Under the pieces are notes generated by a model. The model did not search any database and was not told the DNA's origin. It saw only the letters and a program-made list of their open reading frames with translations. From Micropterus salmoides (Eukaryota > Chordata > Actinopteri > Centrarchiformes > Centrarchidae): a stretch of DNA of 64,000 nt. The stretch covers positions 27,066,676-27,130,675 of the forward strand of contig NW_024044348.1 in NCBI RefSeq assembly GCF_014851395.1. Direction: 5' to 3'. The stretch's first letter is position 1, and every line of letters starts with the position of its first letter. Positions 11,465-25,300 of the stretch are shown piece after piece. The translations under genes were made by a program, and so were the position numbers.

Positions 11465-13070
11465 TAGTTATTTTTTCTGAAACAGAATCATCAGATCAGA
11501 TATCGGGATTGTTTGTGTTCTTATCCTCATTATCCTTTTTATGGTAACTGGCAGTTTAAAATGTTAAGCAGAACCATTAACAAAATGTTCAAACCACATC
11601 CAACGCTGAGATGAGTTTTCTTCTGTCTGTATCATATACATAGTAATTACAAGTCTTGCATTTCAAAACGGGAAAACTAAATGCTGCAATTATGGGAAAC
11701 ATCTGTTGGCTAAAGCATTTGTGGTGCAATAGTAGAGGTTGGAGACACCTGCTGAATGATTTGTTTATGTGACTTACGGCATTTTCCTTCACTGCTGATA
11801 TCATCTGCTTGCATAGTAGTCCATATGACACACCGTATATGAGCTATTACTGTGCATGTCTTTGTTATCTCAAGCAAGTGATATATATATAAATGTATAT
11901 ATACAGTCTCAGGGTGCTGGAAGCACAAATCATGGTTGCACAAGAACAGATACTCAGTACAAGATCAATAGAGGATGGGGTCTACCACACCAGGCAGGAC
12001 TCCAGGTGCAGACTGTGCAAGGATGCCCCTGAGACAGTATAGCACATAACAGCAGGGTGTAAGATGCAGGCAGGAAGTGCGTACATGGAATGCCGTAAGG
12101 GGCAGACCAGGATATCTTTGGAGGCGATCTCCGTTTATTCTCTCTCTGACAACAGATGTAAATACACAATTCTCCGGTCAATTGTCATGTTACAACTTCA
12201 GCCCCCCTTCCATGAAGTAGAACAAAAGGGCATAGTAAATCAGTAAAATACAACTACAGAAAACATACCTGACAACAGATGTAAATACACAATCCTTCGG
12301 TCAATTGTCATGTTACAACTTCTGCACCTACACAAGTTAAATGACAAGGGAATATATTAGCATACTACACAAGTTTAAGTTAGTAGGCTAAAACACATTC
12401 TTTCTGTGGTTACTAAGCAGCTTACCTCTTCCATGAAGTAGAACAAAAGGTAGGAGGCAAGGGTGAAAGTGAACGTAGGGGTACAGAAAATAAATCACAA
12501 ACATTCCTCATATATTGATACAGGAGATCAAACACGTCAGGTGATAACTATTTACATAGAATATTGTGTAATTCTAATATTACATATTTGACTGTTACAT
12601 GAGCTTGGCTGTGAAATGAGCATGATATCCTTAGAATGAAAATATGTGGTGACTGTATGAAATGGAATAAAAATACATTTTAACACCATGTGATTATGTA
12701 ACTCTTTTCACATTATTAGGTGAAAATCTTCACTGAACTATTTCAGCGTCAGACCATTTTAATTTTTCTTATTGAGATGTAACTTTTTTGACACTGAAAT
12801 TAGAGTTTTACTTACCTACGTTAACATTTAATCTGTATAGCAAAACAAAATTGCCATTTCTTTGCTGGCAGTTGTGTAATCTGATTGACGGATTTAATCG
12901 TCACCTTATTTCTGTCCACAGCAGGGAAGCTGCACCTCAAAGTATGGGCTCACTTCACAAAATTTTATAAGAGCGCTGGAGCAGCAGACTGGAGACTGGT
13001 CGTGTTTTTGAAGCAGAGCCTTTTTCCTCTGAGGTTCCTGCGCTGGATGCAGCTTTGTGTCACAGTCACA
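11465..13070. other. Unassigned DNA of the left arm
   Basis: AT-rich sequence without a recognised gene. It includes a short (AT)n patch at 11,881-11,905, two 52-nt direct repeats at 12148-12199 and 12271-12322, and two copies of CTTCCATGAAGTAGAACAAA at ~12208 and 12428 that bracket the segment missing from the right arm. Confidence 0.5.
12148..12322 (+). repeat. Pair of 52-nt direct repeats present only in the left arm
   Basis: Copies at 12148-12199 and 12271-12322 both run from GACAACAGATGTAAATACAC to CATGTTACAACTTC, with only a few mismatches. The right arm keeps a single copy (around 60,745-60,800). Confidence 0.8.
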
Positions 13071-13328
13071 GTCAATACACACTGCTCTCCATCTCCATCA
13101 TCACAGATCCACGGGGACTCAGAAGGAAGACGAGAGAGATATATACACTGTTTGTGTCTGCATGTGTATATGTGTTTGTATGCATGTTGCTGCCTTTGTA
13201 CCAAAGAGAGCTAAAAAGAAAATGTGCCTGCGTGCACGTTGTTTGTGTGTGGGTGTGTATGTAAAAAGACTGCATGTTTGTCTCTCTGTATGTGTTTGCA
13301 TACTTGTGCATCTTTTTTATGTGGAGGA

Positions 13329-13330
<2 letters not shown>

Positions 13331-13379
<49 letters not shown>
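13331..13379. repeat. (GT)n microsatellite
   Basis: Uninterrupted GT dinucleotides of ~49 nt, followed by GCGCGCG. The reading frames through it (VCVC and THTH peptides) are artefacts of the repeat. Confidence 0.97.
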
Positions 13380-13386
<7 letters not shown>

Positions 13387-14300
13387 ATGTGTGTGATCCT
13401 TCCGAAACCCCCGCGGTATTCTCCTCCTCTCTAACCGTCATCCCTCTGTCTGCTATCTGTCCAAGCTTAAAGCGCCAGTTGTTTTCTAAGGGGCCTATGG
13501 GAGAAGAATAAACAACTGGGCGATTACACTTCTTTTATCCTCACAAAGATGTTTTGCTCCTCCCTGTCTTGCTTTTCTTCCAGGAGGTCTTTGCTGTGAG
13601 GCTTTTCCCTTTCTGCCTTTCAGAGATTTTATTGCCATCCCTCTGTTTCTCTCTCCCACTTGTTCTCTCTCTCTCTCTCTCTTTCTGTCAACTGATGATG
13701 TTGACTTTGCCTCTCAGTAAAGAGAGACTTTCTCTGTTTCCCTTTGTCTTTCTCTTTGCTCCTCATCTCTGCTTCTCCCTTACTCGTACTCTTATTTCTT
13801 ACTTGCCGACTGAAAATGCTCAAATTTGTTTTTCAGAGATTGTGTCTGCAAGGCTGCCTCGTCTTATTTGGCTCTCTGAAACCAGCTGAAGATTGAGACA
13901 GGCTTTAGGGGGCCTTCAGAGCTGCTTGCTGCAGGAATCCCCAACGTGCCCAGAAAGAGATATCTCACTGTTTGTGTAAGTGGCTGGCAGAATTGATATA
14001 CAGCAAAACTGAAACAGGCTATTTCAGTTTTCTGGAATCAGCAGTTTTGTTTCATTCATGTCTTTTTGTTTATAGTGTTGTCATGCCTATGCAGTCACCC
14101 AGATCCACTCATGATACCAATATGATATCCCTACATAATTTAGCTTTAATCTTCAGTTGCACGTGCATATGTATGTGCAATCATATAGATTTATTCAACT
14201 GAGAGAGTGTGCGTGTACCAGCATAGAATATGCATGTGTTCATCTCTTTCCTGCTTCTTCCTGCTCACCCTTGCTCATCAGTCAAGTTTACATTTCAAGC
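13380..14300. other. Unassigned DNA, pyrimidine-rich in part
   Basis: No gene is recognised. A (TC)n-rich tract sits at ~13,655-13,690 inside a longer pyrimidine-rich stretch (13,545-13,800). Confidence 0.5.

Positions 14301-14376
<76 letters not shown>
14301..14376. repeat. Compound (CT)10(CA)28 microsatellite
   Basis: CT dinucleotides fill 14301-14320, followed directly by CA dinucleotides to 14376. Predicted peptides here are repeat artefacts. Confidence 0.97.
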
Positions 14377-14378
<2 letters not shown>

Positions 14379-15110
14379 TATGCTACGTATTCTCCTCCTG
14401 ATTTACCCTGGTCATTACAATTCTACTCAGATTTTCCAACTGATAGCCTGCTGGGTTTTACATTTAGCTCCGATCATTCTGATTATGAATAAACAACGCG
14501 GCCAATCACAGCACATCCATTTACATCAGAGCTTAACGCACACACACAAAGCCAGCACCATCCCTCCACAACATCATGTTTAGGCCACACATGAATACAA
14601 ACATATCTATTTAAGGGCCAAACAAGCATAACTGTTATTGGAATGATTATGATTTGAGTGTCATAGCTGATTGGATCAAGTCTGTTACTGTCTGCTAGAG
14701 GTGTTTAATACATAGACACATTTTTAGCCGTTGACAGTCAAGGGTTTAAAATCAGTGAGTGGTTTTTAAAGAACATTATTCTAATTATTTTAAACATGTT
14801 TAATTATTTACAACTGGAATCAGGAATGTTGACGTCATACTGTGTGAGAAAGAATGACTTGAGAAACTTGGGATGGTGAGCGAAAGGAAAAATAGCCCGG
14901 TGTGCCATGACAGCACAATTTTATAATCCAGTTCATCCAGGTTTCAGTGCAGATCCACAGCTCAGCTGAAGTTCAGCTCGCTCTGATAAAGTTCACTCAC
15001 CTCCAGCTCTCTCTACAGAAAGGCAAAAGTCTCTCCTCCCACTAGTTCTCCAAAGTTTCCCTCACCTTTTCATCTTAAATTGCAGTATAAAGTTGTCAAA
15101 CATAAAAGAT
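14377..15110. other. Unassigned DNA
   Basis: No gene, domain or repeat boundary is recognised in this AT-rich stretch. Confidence 0.4.
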
Positions 15111-15132
15111 GGGGGGGGGGGGGGGGGGGGGG
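15111..15132 (+). repeat. G22 homopolymer
   Basis: Twenty-two consecutive G residues are seen. The run could form G-quadruplex structures. Its exact length is unreliable in most sequencing chemistries. Confidence 0.9.
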
Positions 15133-18100
15133 TACTTTGCATTTTAACTGATTAACTAATTGTAGTCACACCTGTTGTTAAGTTCAGTGTTGTTCCATTG
15201 TTTAATTTTTTCTTCTTTTATGACAACACTAAAATACATTTTAATGTTGGCAGAAGTAAGTTAGGCTGGGGTGTGCAGTCTGATCGGTTTCATTAATCTC
15301 AGGGCTGTCTTTAGTGACTGCACTCTCGCTTGTTTTCCTATTTCTTTTTTGAGCTGCTGGTGCCTTTAAGGTCAATGATGAGTCGTCCAATGATTAGGAT
15401 CGAGAGGTGCAGTTTCATGGCACATACTGTACCCACTTTTTCAAACTAATAGCTTAAAATACAGATCAGTGGATTGCAAAAAAGCAGAATAGTGTGTCTG
15501 CACCAGGTCCAGCCAGTGGCGATCCTCAGACACAGCACCTCAAGCAGATCAGAGAAACAGCTCTGACCTTTAAAGCTAGCCGTCTCACCAGGAAGAGTAA
15601 CAACCAACCGTCTAATGATGTGTGACTTGATTTATTTATTTTTGTAATACAGAGAATATAGTTAAAGCTGTCCAATGAAGTGCCGTATTGTATGCAAGTG
15701 AACCGGACCGAGCCACCATAAGCTCATCACACTAATTAAAATGAACAGCGTGATAAATAAGAGTAAAATTACATGAAACAGTCACAGCTGCTGCAGGTGT
15801 CAAGGGCTCAAGAAACAAATCCTGGATCTGTTCCACGTGCAGTTAATGGGAGGCTGATTTTGTGGGTCCCCTGGCAGCAATAACGTAGCCGTGAATTCAC
15901 AGCCACAAAATAGGACGACCCACAAAACAAATGACTTATGATTAGTGACAGGTGTTTCCACTCGCTGTCCAGGGATTCGTTGCTTGCGACAGACTGTTTG
16001 GGCAACATTATTGAGGTCGTTTCACACTCAAGGAAAAACACCAAGCATGTGTCTGGGGAAATGAGTCGGAATGGAAGAAATCTTGTAAATGAGGAAATAG
16101 ATATACGGCTGCAGAGATGGATGGAAAGACTGTCTCACGTAGAAAACAAGACAGTTTAAGAACTTCACAAAATACTATCTCACTCACTCATACAGCAGGT
16201 TTGGCCTTTTCCTTTTCCTTTTCTTCTCCTTTCTCCCTATCTCATGTTAACCACACTCTCAGCTTCCTATCTCTTCCTCTTTCACGTATGTCTTCCTTTT
16301 TCCTCTCCATGCCTCTCTCCCTCCTCTATTTTTTAAATTCAGTATGCTCACCCTGTGTCAAGTGGAAGGTAGGGGACACCCAGGTGTAAATTGCTCTGCT
16401 TGCAATGGCTGGAGAAAGCAGAAAGCAATTTCCACACCATTTCTTAGTAGGGTCCATCTCCACTGTTGCCAAGCCCTGTAGGGACCTCAAACGAAAAAGA
16501 GAAATCGCCACTTAACCGCCAGCCAGTCAGCAAGGAGGAGATTAGGAAAGAAAGGAGCAGCAAGAGGGAAAGAGAGAGACGTTATCGAGGCTCATGCTTG
16601 ACTAGCAGTCGGAGGCATCCAGATTACTGTTATTGTCACAGATTTTAAACAGCTGCATCCACACTGTGGCCGACAATAAAGAGCATAAACCCCGCTGTTT
16701 AAGGGTGGTCCAGCATCCTGGAGCAAATACTATGATTCTGAACATGGATGTAATTGTATCCACCCAGAATAAAAAGCCTGTGGGAGGCTGCCTTTATGTG
16801 ATACATACTCTCATGGTGTTTTCTATGCAGTTTCACAGCCACTGGTCGCACACAGTACCTGGCATAGGATGAGAATGGGACAGTAAAAATGTTTAGTATC
16901 ATACCTGAGCAGTTAAGATGTGGTCAAAAGCTAAGGATTAACACATAAATTCTGGATTGAATCTGGTGTCTCTCCACTATAAGCTATCTGATAAAAGTAC
17001 TGAAAACATCATTTTAATAGTAACAGTAATAACAGAAACATCAATTGCCCATCTGTGACCAGGAGCAAAATTTTCCAAAACAGTATTTTCCCTAGGGATG
17101 CTGGGCTGTATCAAGAGAGCTTTTGATAGAGGTTTATACTGTTTACTTTGTATGGACCCATACTATCAAAATATGTTTCTCAGGTGGGGGCCTGTTCTAC
17201 GAACTAAGCAGAATTTGACAGTAGAGAGGTAATATCACCTGTGGGTGATGCAGAAATGCATTTGTATGTCATCCTACAACAGACACTGATTGAAGCACTA
17301 AAGCCTTGTACTGGTTGTTCTTTCAAGTGAAGTGAAAGTGAACTTTGAATAATATCTTTTTATATTACAGTTTGAAAGAAATGGTTTAATATTTCTTTTT
17401 ATGTGAGGCTAAATGTAATGAGCTGTTATTAATATTATGATGTTGCTATTCACATTAGGTTTAATATGAATTTGTTTATTATAACTTTAGATTGCGTTGT
17501 TTCTGACATTATATAGGTTGGTCATGTACTGCTCACCTTTTGCCATTTGGGCGCAGGTCATGTGGGTGGATTTTTCGTTTCTTTGCATTATAAAGTTAAT
17601 TTAGAAAAATGGTTGGAACATTTGAGTGCTTTAAATAAATGAATCAGATATTTGTTACAAGAAGTTATTAAAACTGAGTTGGAACGACCACTGGCTGCCC
17701 TTGGCTTTAATGTTGAAAAGCTGACACACTGCCTAAATCTAAACACACCATAAGAATACATCTGAGCGACACATTCAGTTTCTGGAATACACAAATGTAA
17801 TTATAGTCAGATCTGATCCTGCCCTAATGACATATCTTTTAACTTACACATTCAGCAATTTTTTTGCCTGCTGTCCTTTCTGCATTAGGCAACTACAGCT
17901 GTGCTGCTTTTAGATTGGATTGTGTGTTTAACTTATTATACCTATTGGTCTCTTATTATTGTTTCCCCTGACTTTTCCATGTTTGGTTACAGAAACACAG
18001 CAATTGCAAACACCGCCCATTTTATGTTTTATCTATTTTAATTTGTTAAAACTCAAAGATCTTTTTTTAAAGGAAGAAACCATGGGCTGACTCACCAATA

Positions 18101-18403
18101 ACCACGGTCATGCTTAGCCTAGTTGATAGGGTTAGGGAAGCCAGATAACGAAAAGATATCCTGGGTATGTTGAACTTGCTTTGTAGTACAAGCTCCTGTT
18201 GGCTGAGGGGGTTTAACACACTGACCATAATCACAACAATAATCTGTTCCTAGCACGTTGCAATTTCCCCTGAATGCTAGAAAAACCCTTCTAAGATGTA
18301 ACTCAATAACATTGATTACTCTCAGATGAACATACAGCAAGATATTAATAGTATCTTGATACAAGGAAAATATTCTACAACTGAAATGACTGTACAGTAA
18401 CAG
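15133..18403. other. Unassigned DNA
   Basis: No gene recognised. It has pyrimidine-rich sequence at ~16,200-16,335 and a short purine-rich tract at ~16,535-16,585. Open frames are short and lack recognisable motifs. Confidence 0.4.
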
Positions 18404-18874
18404 ATGTTGCTTTTATGCAAGCCACACTTCCTTTCTAATAAAAATATAACAAAGTTTACAGAAAGCAGGAGTTCCTCTATAGATTCGACTAATGTAAACA
18501 TTCATAAATCAAGTTGGAGGAAAGTATCCTCCAGTGATCGGCTAAATATGATACCTGAGCTAATAGAGAAGCCCCAAAACAACTCCAAGCTACCATGGGA
18601 AAATGTGCCCAAGACCAATTCATTCCATACAAATTATCACTTTGCCAAATTTGCACATGCCAGACAACACCACAAGAAAACCATAGAATATCATAGAAGC
18701 AATTTCAGCAGCCAGCGGCACATCATTACCTGCGCACACGTGGAAGCCATTGCAAAGCATGTTGCCAACAAATTACGCCAATTAGCATACAAGTACAACT
18801 GCAGTCCTCTGCCTGAACCAAGGCTATGCTTCATTTATTTGGCTTCTGCTTCCCCCCATTCTCGACTGTTGTAG
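18404..18874 (+). other. 156-codon open frame, probably not a gene
   Basis: This is the longest open frame in the 13-25 kb interval. It starts MLLLCKPHFL, is rich in Ser, His, Asn and Lys, and shows no motif I recognise. No splice context, repeat context or codon bias supports it. It is recorded only because of its length in AT-rich DNA. Confidence 0.1.
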
Positions 18875-21800
18875 TCAAACAGCAGTCTCACCTCAACATC
18901 ATTTGATAAGTACTCAAACATCCTCATCACCAGAAGCTGGTATGAACAGTTCTCCTGCTCTGTCACAGAGGATGCAACTTTTTGCTTGGGGTGTAGAGAT
19001 TTCCTTCATGTCCTGTCAGTTTGCTTGTTATTCCATGTAAAATGGGTTGTTCTCTTCAGCTGTTTCTGCATGTGACTGCCTTCTGTCTGCATTTGGGTAT
19101 TATGTTACAGTCCTTTCAGAACACTGATTATTACTGATTGTTATTGTTACCACAAAAAAATTGTAATATGACATTTAAAATTTACTTTCAAATGCCACAT
19201 ATCCACACTTAAACTTAGGTATCCATGTTTTTACCACAAACTATGTAGCCCCACCAATAATTAATTAAGCCCCCACCTAGCCCCAGCAAGGAAACATCTT
19301 GCTAGGGACTGCCTACGCAGTGAATATGAACAACACAGCGAATATGAACAACACAGCGATTACATTTAAAAACATCTAAAAATCTATTTTGTAGGAAACA
19401 GGATTCCCCAGTTTCTATTCCATTATTATTATAATTTAGTCAGCTCTCGCTGTGTAGGGGCTTTGTAGATGCTTCACAAATCTCTCAGTAACCACAAATG
19501 TCAGCACCATGGCGCTCTATTGGAGGATAACAGGGCATAGACAAAAGCCATTCACTACATAGCAGTCCTCACAGAGTAATTTGGGGTCTTGGTTTAACCT
19601 TCCTGCAGCACACCTTTTCTTTGGATATAGTCTTTGAGAAATACTGTTTTGACAGCGAAGAAACAATTACACTATATCACACTGAAGGCATTTAAGTAAG
19701 GACAAGACTGAAGACAAGACTGTTAATTTACGGTAGGAACCTTCTAGCAGAGCTGCTGGGCGGTTCAACAGACTAATAACTTCCTACGGAGACTCAGTTA
19801 GTCCATTAGGCTACTGCACCTATTTAAAAACATCCATGCAGGCAGTATTTGGCAATAATTCAGTACCAGCCAAGCTGATCTATTAAGATGTATTACACCC
19901 ACCAGAGACCTGCGGAGGGATGCCGAGGTCAGGGAAAAGTGAAGGCCTCACCTCAAGCTGCTGCCCGACATCCAAATCAGCATTTCAAAATCACTCAGCA
20001 AGATTAAAATGGTAGGGAATGGAAAGGATGAGTGGGGCAGGGAAGTAGTTAGCCATACAGGAGAAGCAAGGGGGTCCTGCTTGACTGTTGGCATGATTAG
20101 ATACATCTTGTTCCATTATGCATTTTCTCTTTTCTATTGCATTTTCTCCAAGGAGATTTGAAACATTTCTAATAGCTTTTTAAATGACTTGCTGTCTGGA
20201 TCACTTACTGTAAGGCTACTCATAGTCACAGAGACTGCAGTGCATGAAGAGGAATGCATTCTCTATCTCTTTCCATTGTGATATATTTTTCCCCTCACTA
20301 TCCTTTTTTTTGTATCTCACTCTTTTTGACTTTTCTCTCTCATTAATTAACATTCTCCATATGTGGCTGTCTGTTTCTCATGTTACCGAGTCATGATGTT
20401 ATTACAGTTTTCAAAAGAACACTGCACTGAGTAATTGAAGAGAGAATGTATATATTTATAACTGTGTGAACCCAGTGGCACATAGTGAAGTGCAGCTCTC
20501 TATGTTGCTCTACTCTAACCCATTATCCATTATTTTCAAGGCATGGTGATGAGTTACAGGAGAAGTGGTATAGAAAATGACGGATGGCGAGATGTTGCAT
20601 GAGTGTATTAAGGCAGTGATGTTGATGTTGGAAAATTAACAACATGAACAAATGTTGTGAATTAAAAAAATGTTTGTACAGTGGCTTATTTATTACATTA
20701 GCATTTTTTTAACTGGTTGTAAAAAGTGGAAACAGTGGAAAATATTGTAACAACACTATATACAGTAGCATACACATTATATAACATTTTAGAGTAGGCA
20801 CTTTTGTGTTTTTATAGGTTATCAACATGAGAGCTACAGTCCCAGACTGTACAGATAATAACACTGATTGATTTGTTTATAAAAACACTGCAAAGTAGAA
20901 ACTGATTTATGATAACGTAAAATATCTAGACAAAACAGCGATAACTGATCTGACAGTTACCGAGGCATTGGGGAAAACATAGTAGTAAAAGTAAAACGTC
21001 TCTATTCTGCAGGAGCCCAGGGTAACTTGATAAACAGTGTATCTCTCAAACCCAAGAATGGCACAGGATAGATGAACAAACACTAGCAGCTCTGTTATAC
21101 AAACGACAGATTTCTAAAACAGATGAAGCCAAACAAGGAAGAATGCTGCAGTGTGAATGTTTATATCCTGTGAGGAATATCATATGAAATGTAAACTGGA
21201 ATAATGCTGCATTTTTGAGTAAATTTGCAACTATTGCAATGTCTGTATAGACTTTTAGGCTTGTTATATTAACAATGGAAGACACGTATAATGTGAAAGG
21301 CTCTGCAGTTCACATCAGCTCTCCAGACTTTACAGGTGTGGTTTAGACACAGCAAGCAACTGTTTCCAGTGTTAACTAGTGATGAATATATTGTAGTGGA
21401 GCATTTAGCAGCATTTAGCTGGAGTCAAAAACAGAGCTAAAAGACAGTGAATACGACATTAGTCAGGTAATTCAATTACATCCTTCTATGAAACATCTAT
21501 ACCATATGAATATGTGTATGGATATGTGTCTGACGGTAGCAGTGGAATTGTGACCTTTCACCCTGGGTCATCAAGATCCTCCAACCTTATCCCCCCACCT
21601 GTCAACCCTCTACTGCGATTATTTCCAGGAGAGTGTTTTAGGAAGGGTTACATAAACAGACAATATATAAACTATACACTTTCACATGTGCATGTACACA
21701 TAGGGATGAGCCTGAACACACACTGGAAAGGCCAAAAACATGTAAAATGACACACAGTTATACAAATACACAAATGTGGCAATATGCTAGAGAGGAGGTG

Positions 21801-21950
21801 ACATAACACATCCATGTCTCGCGCCACAGTGATGGATGAGTCCAGACATCCCAAAGCGAGTCGAGGCGTTCCACAACATTGACAGAGAGAGACCGAGATG
21901 GGCATTTGTGTGTGAGCAAGAGGAGAGTGACTATAAGAGAAAGAGAAGAA
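18875..21950. other. Unassigned DNA
   Basis: No gene recognised. An 18-nt unit, GAATATGAACAACACAGC, is tandemly duplicated at ~19,322-19,358. Confidence 0.4.
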
Positions 21951-21954
21951 TGAT

Positions 21955-22300
21955 TTTGGGGCGTGCGTGTGAATAAGAGAAAAAGATATGTGCGTGCTCA
22001 TACATGTGTGCGTGCATGTGTGTGTGTGTGTCTGGTGTTGATGGCTGTTGTCCAGCGAAGTAGAGCGGAGGGTGACATTGATGGAGAGGTTCAAGGGAGG
22101 AGGGGAGATGGAGATGAGTGGGGAGAGAAGAGTGGTGAGGAGGACAACTTAGTGCAGTCGGTGGTTGATGACTTGAGGAAAAAAGGGAGAAGAGAGAGAC
22201 ATCATCAGACAGCAGGGGGAGATCGAGCGAGAGAGGGGTCGTGACTGGTGAGAGAGGGAGGAAGATTCCATTACTAGAGAGAAAGAGTCGGTTGTCTTCT
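21955..22300 (+). other. Purine-rich strand-asymmetric tract
   Basis: The plus strand is strongly G+A rich, with many GGAGA, GAGAGA and GGGAGAA words, preceded by a short TG-rich patch at 22,000-22,033. A 93-codon frame (21963-22244) is open but low-complexity and unrecognised. It could be a decayed (GA)n microsatellite or an untranslated exon of a host gene. I have no evidence for the second. Confidence 0.4.
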
Positions 22301-25300
22301 TTGTCCTCGAGGAACGCTTCAGAGCAGAAGTGGAGTCACAAGCTCACAGCCTGGAAAATTTGAGTCCTGCTAGCAATAAATTAGATTTCAAAAAGAGAGC
22401 GCGATCCAATGTGTCAACCGGTGTGGACAACATGCGGAAAGTCTGTTTTGATCAACAAATGTCACTTCTGTCGCTATGTCCATTTACGTCATGGAAGTCC
22501 AGATGTCAAATAGAGAAATACAATTTTAGATTTATACTTTATACCTTTACTGTGCCAAAGTGAAATGTGTTTGCTCAGTCAATGATCATTAAATAATCAT
22601 GTGAAAAGCAACAAAAATTATTTTTTTTAAAAAGATGCAATAAGGAGGAAAAGTGATTTTCTTTAAAACAGTGAGTGAGAAGAGGAGACAAGATACAAAT
22701 TCAGTCAATTGGTTACACAACATTTTCAGATTGAGAGATTTGAAAGCCTGGATTCTTTGTTTTGAATATTTAGTGCAAATGTATTCCTAAAATACTGGGC
22801 TGAGCCTATCACCCTATCACTCAATGCTGTGAGTGTTTGCTGTTCTGACTGAAGGAGGAAAAAGTATGAAGTGAAGAACAAAGTACATACAGTACAAAGG
22901 CTACATATAAGTTCAAGTTTTTATATCCCAAACTTGTGCCTGCAGCTGTGCAGAAAGAAATTTTAAAAGACAAAACAACAAGCCAAAGACAGTTTGCGAA
23001 CTATGTATTTAATTTTGGAACACAGGAAGGCATTGACAATTATCTTCCAAAGAACAGGCCGACGATCACAGCTGAGGTTACATGACAACTCCTCATCTAA
23101 TTGTTTGTGGACTGAAAGGTCACCAATGAACACGGTGAGAGATTTTGAATAGGATTTGTGTTATCAGAAGTAGAATACTCCCAGTGCTCTAACAGTGGGG
23201 GGATGTTTTCCTGGCTGTGGTACGACTGTCTGTTCTGATTCATAGTTTTTGCTTGTATGTCATTAGATCAGAATGCAAGAGGGATATCTGTAAACAGGGC
23301 AGCAGTTTTCCTTTTTTCTCTGGCTCTCATTTCAAATATATTATTTTGACCACATCATGTTTTAGTGGCCCGAGTAGAAATGGAGTTGTTTTGTTAATGC
23401 AATTTCACCTGAAATATGCCAGATCTAAACAAATGACTGACCACATGACACTTTAATGTAAACTCTGTATCTGCGATGGGATCTATTTTTCCTACTCAGT
23501 ATTTCAATTAATCCTTGGGTAAAAACGGAGCTGAGAGCCATGGTAAACCTAATTATGTTCAGTTTGCCCGCAGCAGGCTTACATTAGAGAGCCCAAACAT
23601 AAACGAGAGCTTTATGTTGCTTTTTTCTTTTGGTTCCCATCCAGAGATGAGTGCATCCTGTAGATTTTCTTTCTCTATAGTATGTCGCAGTTTTGCAGGA
23701 ACCCAGCAATGCCCAACAGGATTATATCTATAAGGTTTCACAATGACAGGTGTAATAGGTGTAAACAAACTTTACAAAGAATTCTCCATTTCTATTCATT
23801 CGGGGCAGTTCGACATTCCCAACTGTGGCCTCAAAATGTATATGGATAAACAACAACTGAAAAATGTAAGCTTTATAAACAGAGGGTTTATTGCAGGGCA
23901 CATTTTATTGGATTGCAATACACTGTATAAGTGTACCTAATAAATTGACGGTACACATTGTATTACAGAACCAACTCCGGTTGCTCCACCCTTTTGTTAT
24001 CAGCACACAAAGTATCCCCTCCCTTGAAACATCACTCTAATGTAGAATGATGAACACACAGCATCCCTCAGCTTCCCTCAGTGTCTCATAAGTTGAGCAA
24101 TTAACAATGCATTACATGTGTTAGGGTTTTATTTATGACAAACGAGCAGTTAACAAATCATGATTTCCTCCATGACTGAGTGTAATGTGGGGTCTCAGTG
24201 GAGATTCAGCTGAGTTAGTGCAACTTGACAGCTGTATTTCATAACCACCCGGCCACGCAAGGCACAATAACACTGATTTAAGTCCCTGTCTGAACCAGCC
24301 AACGCACACACTGCAGCACTGTATCACTTTATCACACCCTGTATCCATCTCCCACAACCAAACAAGCTGCAGAATAAGCACAATACGAGTTAAGTGGTGC
24401 TAAAGTTAAAAAGATGTTGATTTATTGCCTGGCTGGCAGTTTGTGTCAAGGGAAGTAATAATGAACAAAAACAATAGGAATGAGAAGGTTAGGGGAGAGA
24501 TAGGCAGAGAAACAGAGAGAGACAGGGAATAAATGACGTTTATTTAAAAAGTACAGTGGAAAGAAAAAGTAAAAGAGCGAAAAGACAGACAGTTGAGAAG
24601 GGAAGAGGCAAGCAGAGAATGCAAATGAGAGGGGAGAGTATCACGGAAATGATTGCCGCTATTACAATTATCATTAGCATGTGTTGTTGGCAATAAGTCG
24701 TCTCATTATGGTGGATCCTATCATCATGCTAATTATAGAGGATGCCATGTTTTAGCATGCAGGGGGCTCTCTGTTACGAGGGGGAGGGTTCGCTACAAGA
24801 ATACTCATGGAGCTCGACTAAATGGTTAACAGACACAAGCATGTAACACACTCTCCTCCCCTCCCCATATCTCTATGGGGAGGGGCTTTTCACCCTGTCT
24901 TAGAGTGAGACTGTTTATAATCACTTTTGATTTCTGACATTGTCGCCAATACATCAAACAAACTAGTTCTGTTCTGCTAGCAGAATGGCTCTGGCAGTGT
25001 TGGTTTGTCAGTCCACCACTGGTCCAGACTGAAATAGGGTAAACAGCTCTATTAGGCCTACTTACCATACAAGCCCACTTGCAACTAAAAAATACACACT
25101 ATTTTCACTATTTTTGTGATTTTTCTTCAATTGAAGCTGCTTCTTACAGAAGACACTTTTTATTGTAAACCAATCAGATTTGTCGATACTGAGCTATCAA
25201 AGCACATGTGTGACATGTGTCTGCTGATCAAAGAAGATCATTTGTTATCAAAATTTAACTGATTGTTTGAATAACATATGAATTAGAAATATTGTTTACT

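Larger units (their letters stand above)
8914..13070 (+). repeat. Inverted duplication, left arm (~4.16 kb)
   Basis: This segment is matched almost base for base by the reverse complement of 60102-64000. Position 13070 pairs with 60102 and position 8914 pairs with the final base of the window. The match includes unique-looking intergenic DNA as well as a Tc1 element, so it is not simply two copies of a repeat. Differences are scattered substitutions plus a few indels, the largest being ~220 bp extra in this arm (12,208-12,428). By eye I estimate identity near 98-99 percent outside indels. The duplication may continue beyond the window end. Confidence 0.9.

Noticed and set aside
13057..13441. 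Open frames over the (GT)n and (CA)n arrays, including those near 14.3 and 34.5 kb
   Set aside because: The Val-Cys and Thr-His peptides are products of dinucleotide repeats, not genes.
18404..18874. 156-codon open frame as a host gene
   Set aside because: No recognisable motif, no splice context and no codon signal. Length alone is not enough in 64 kb read in six frames.
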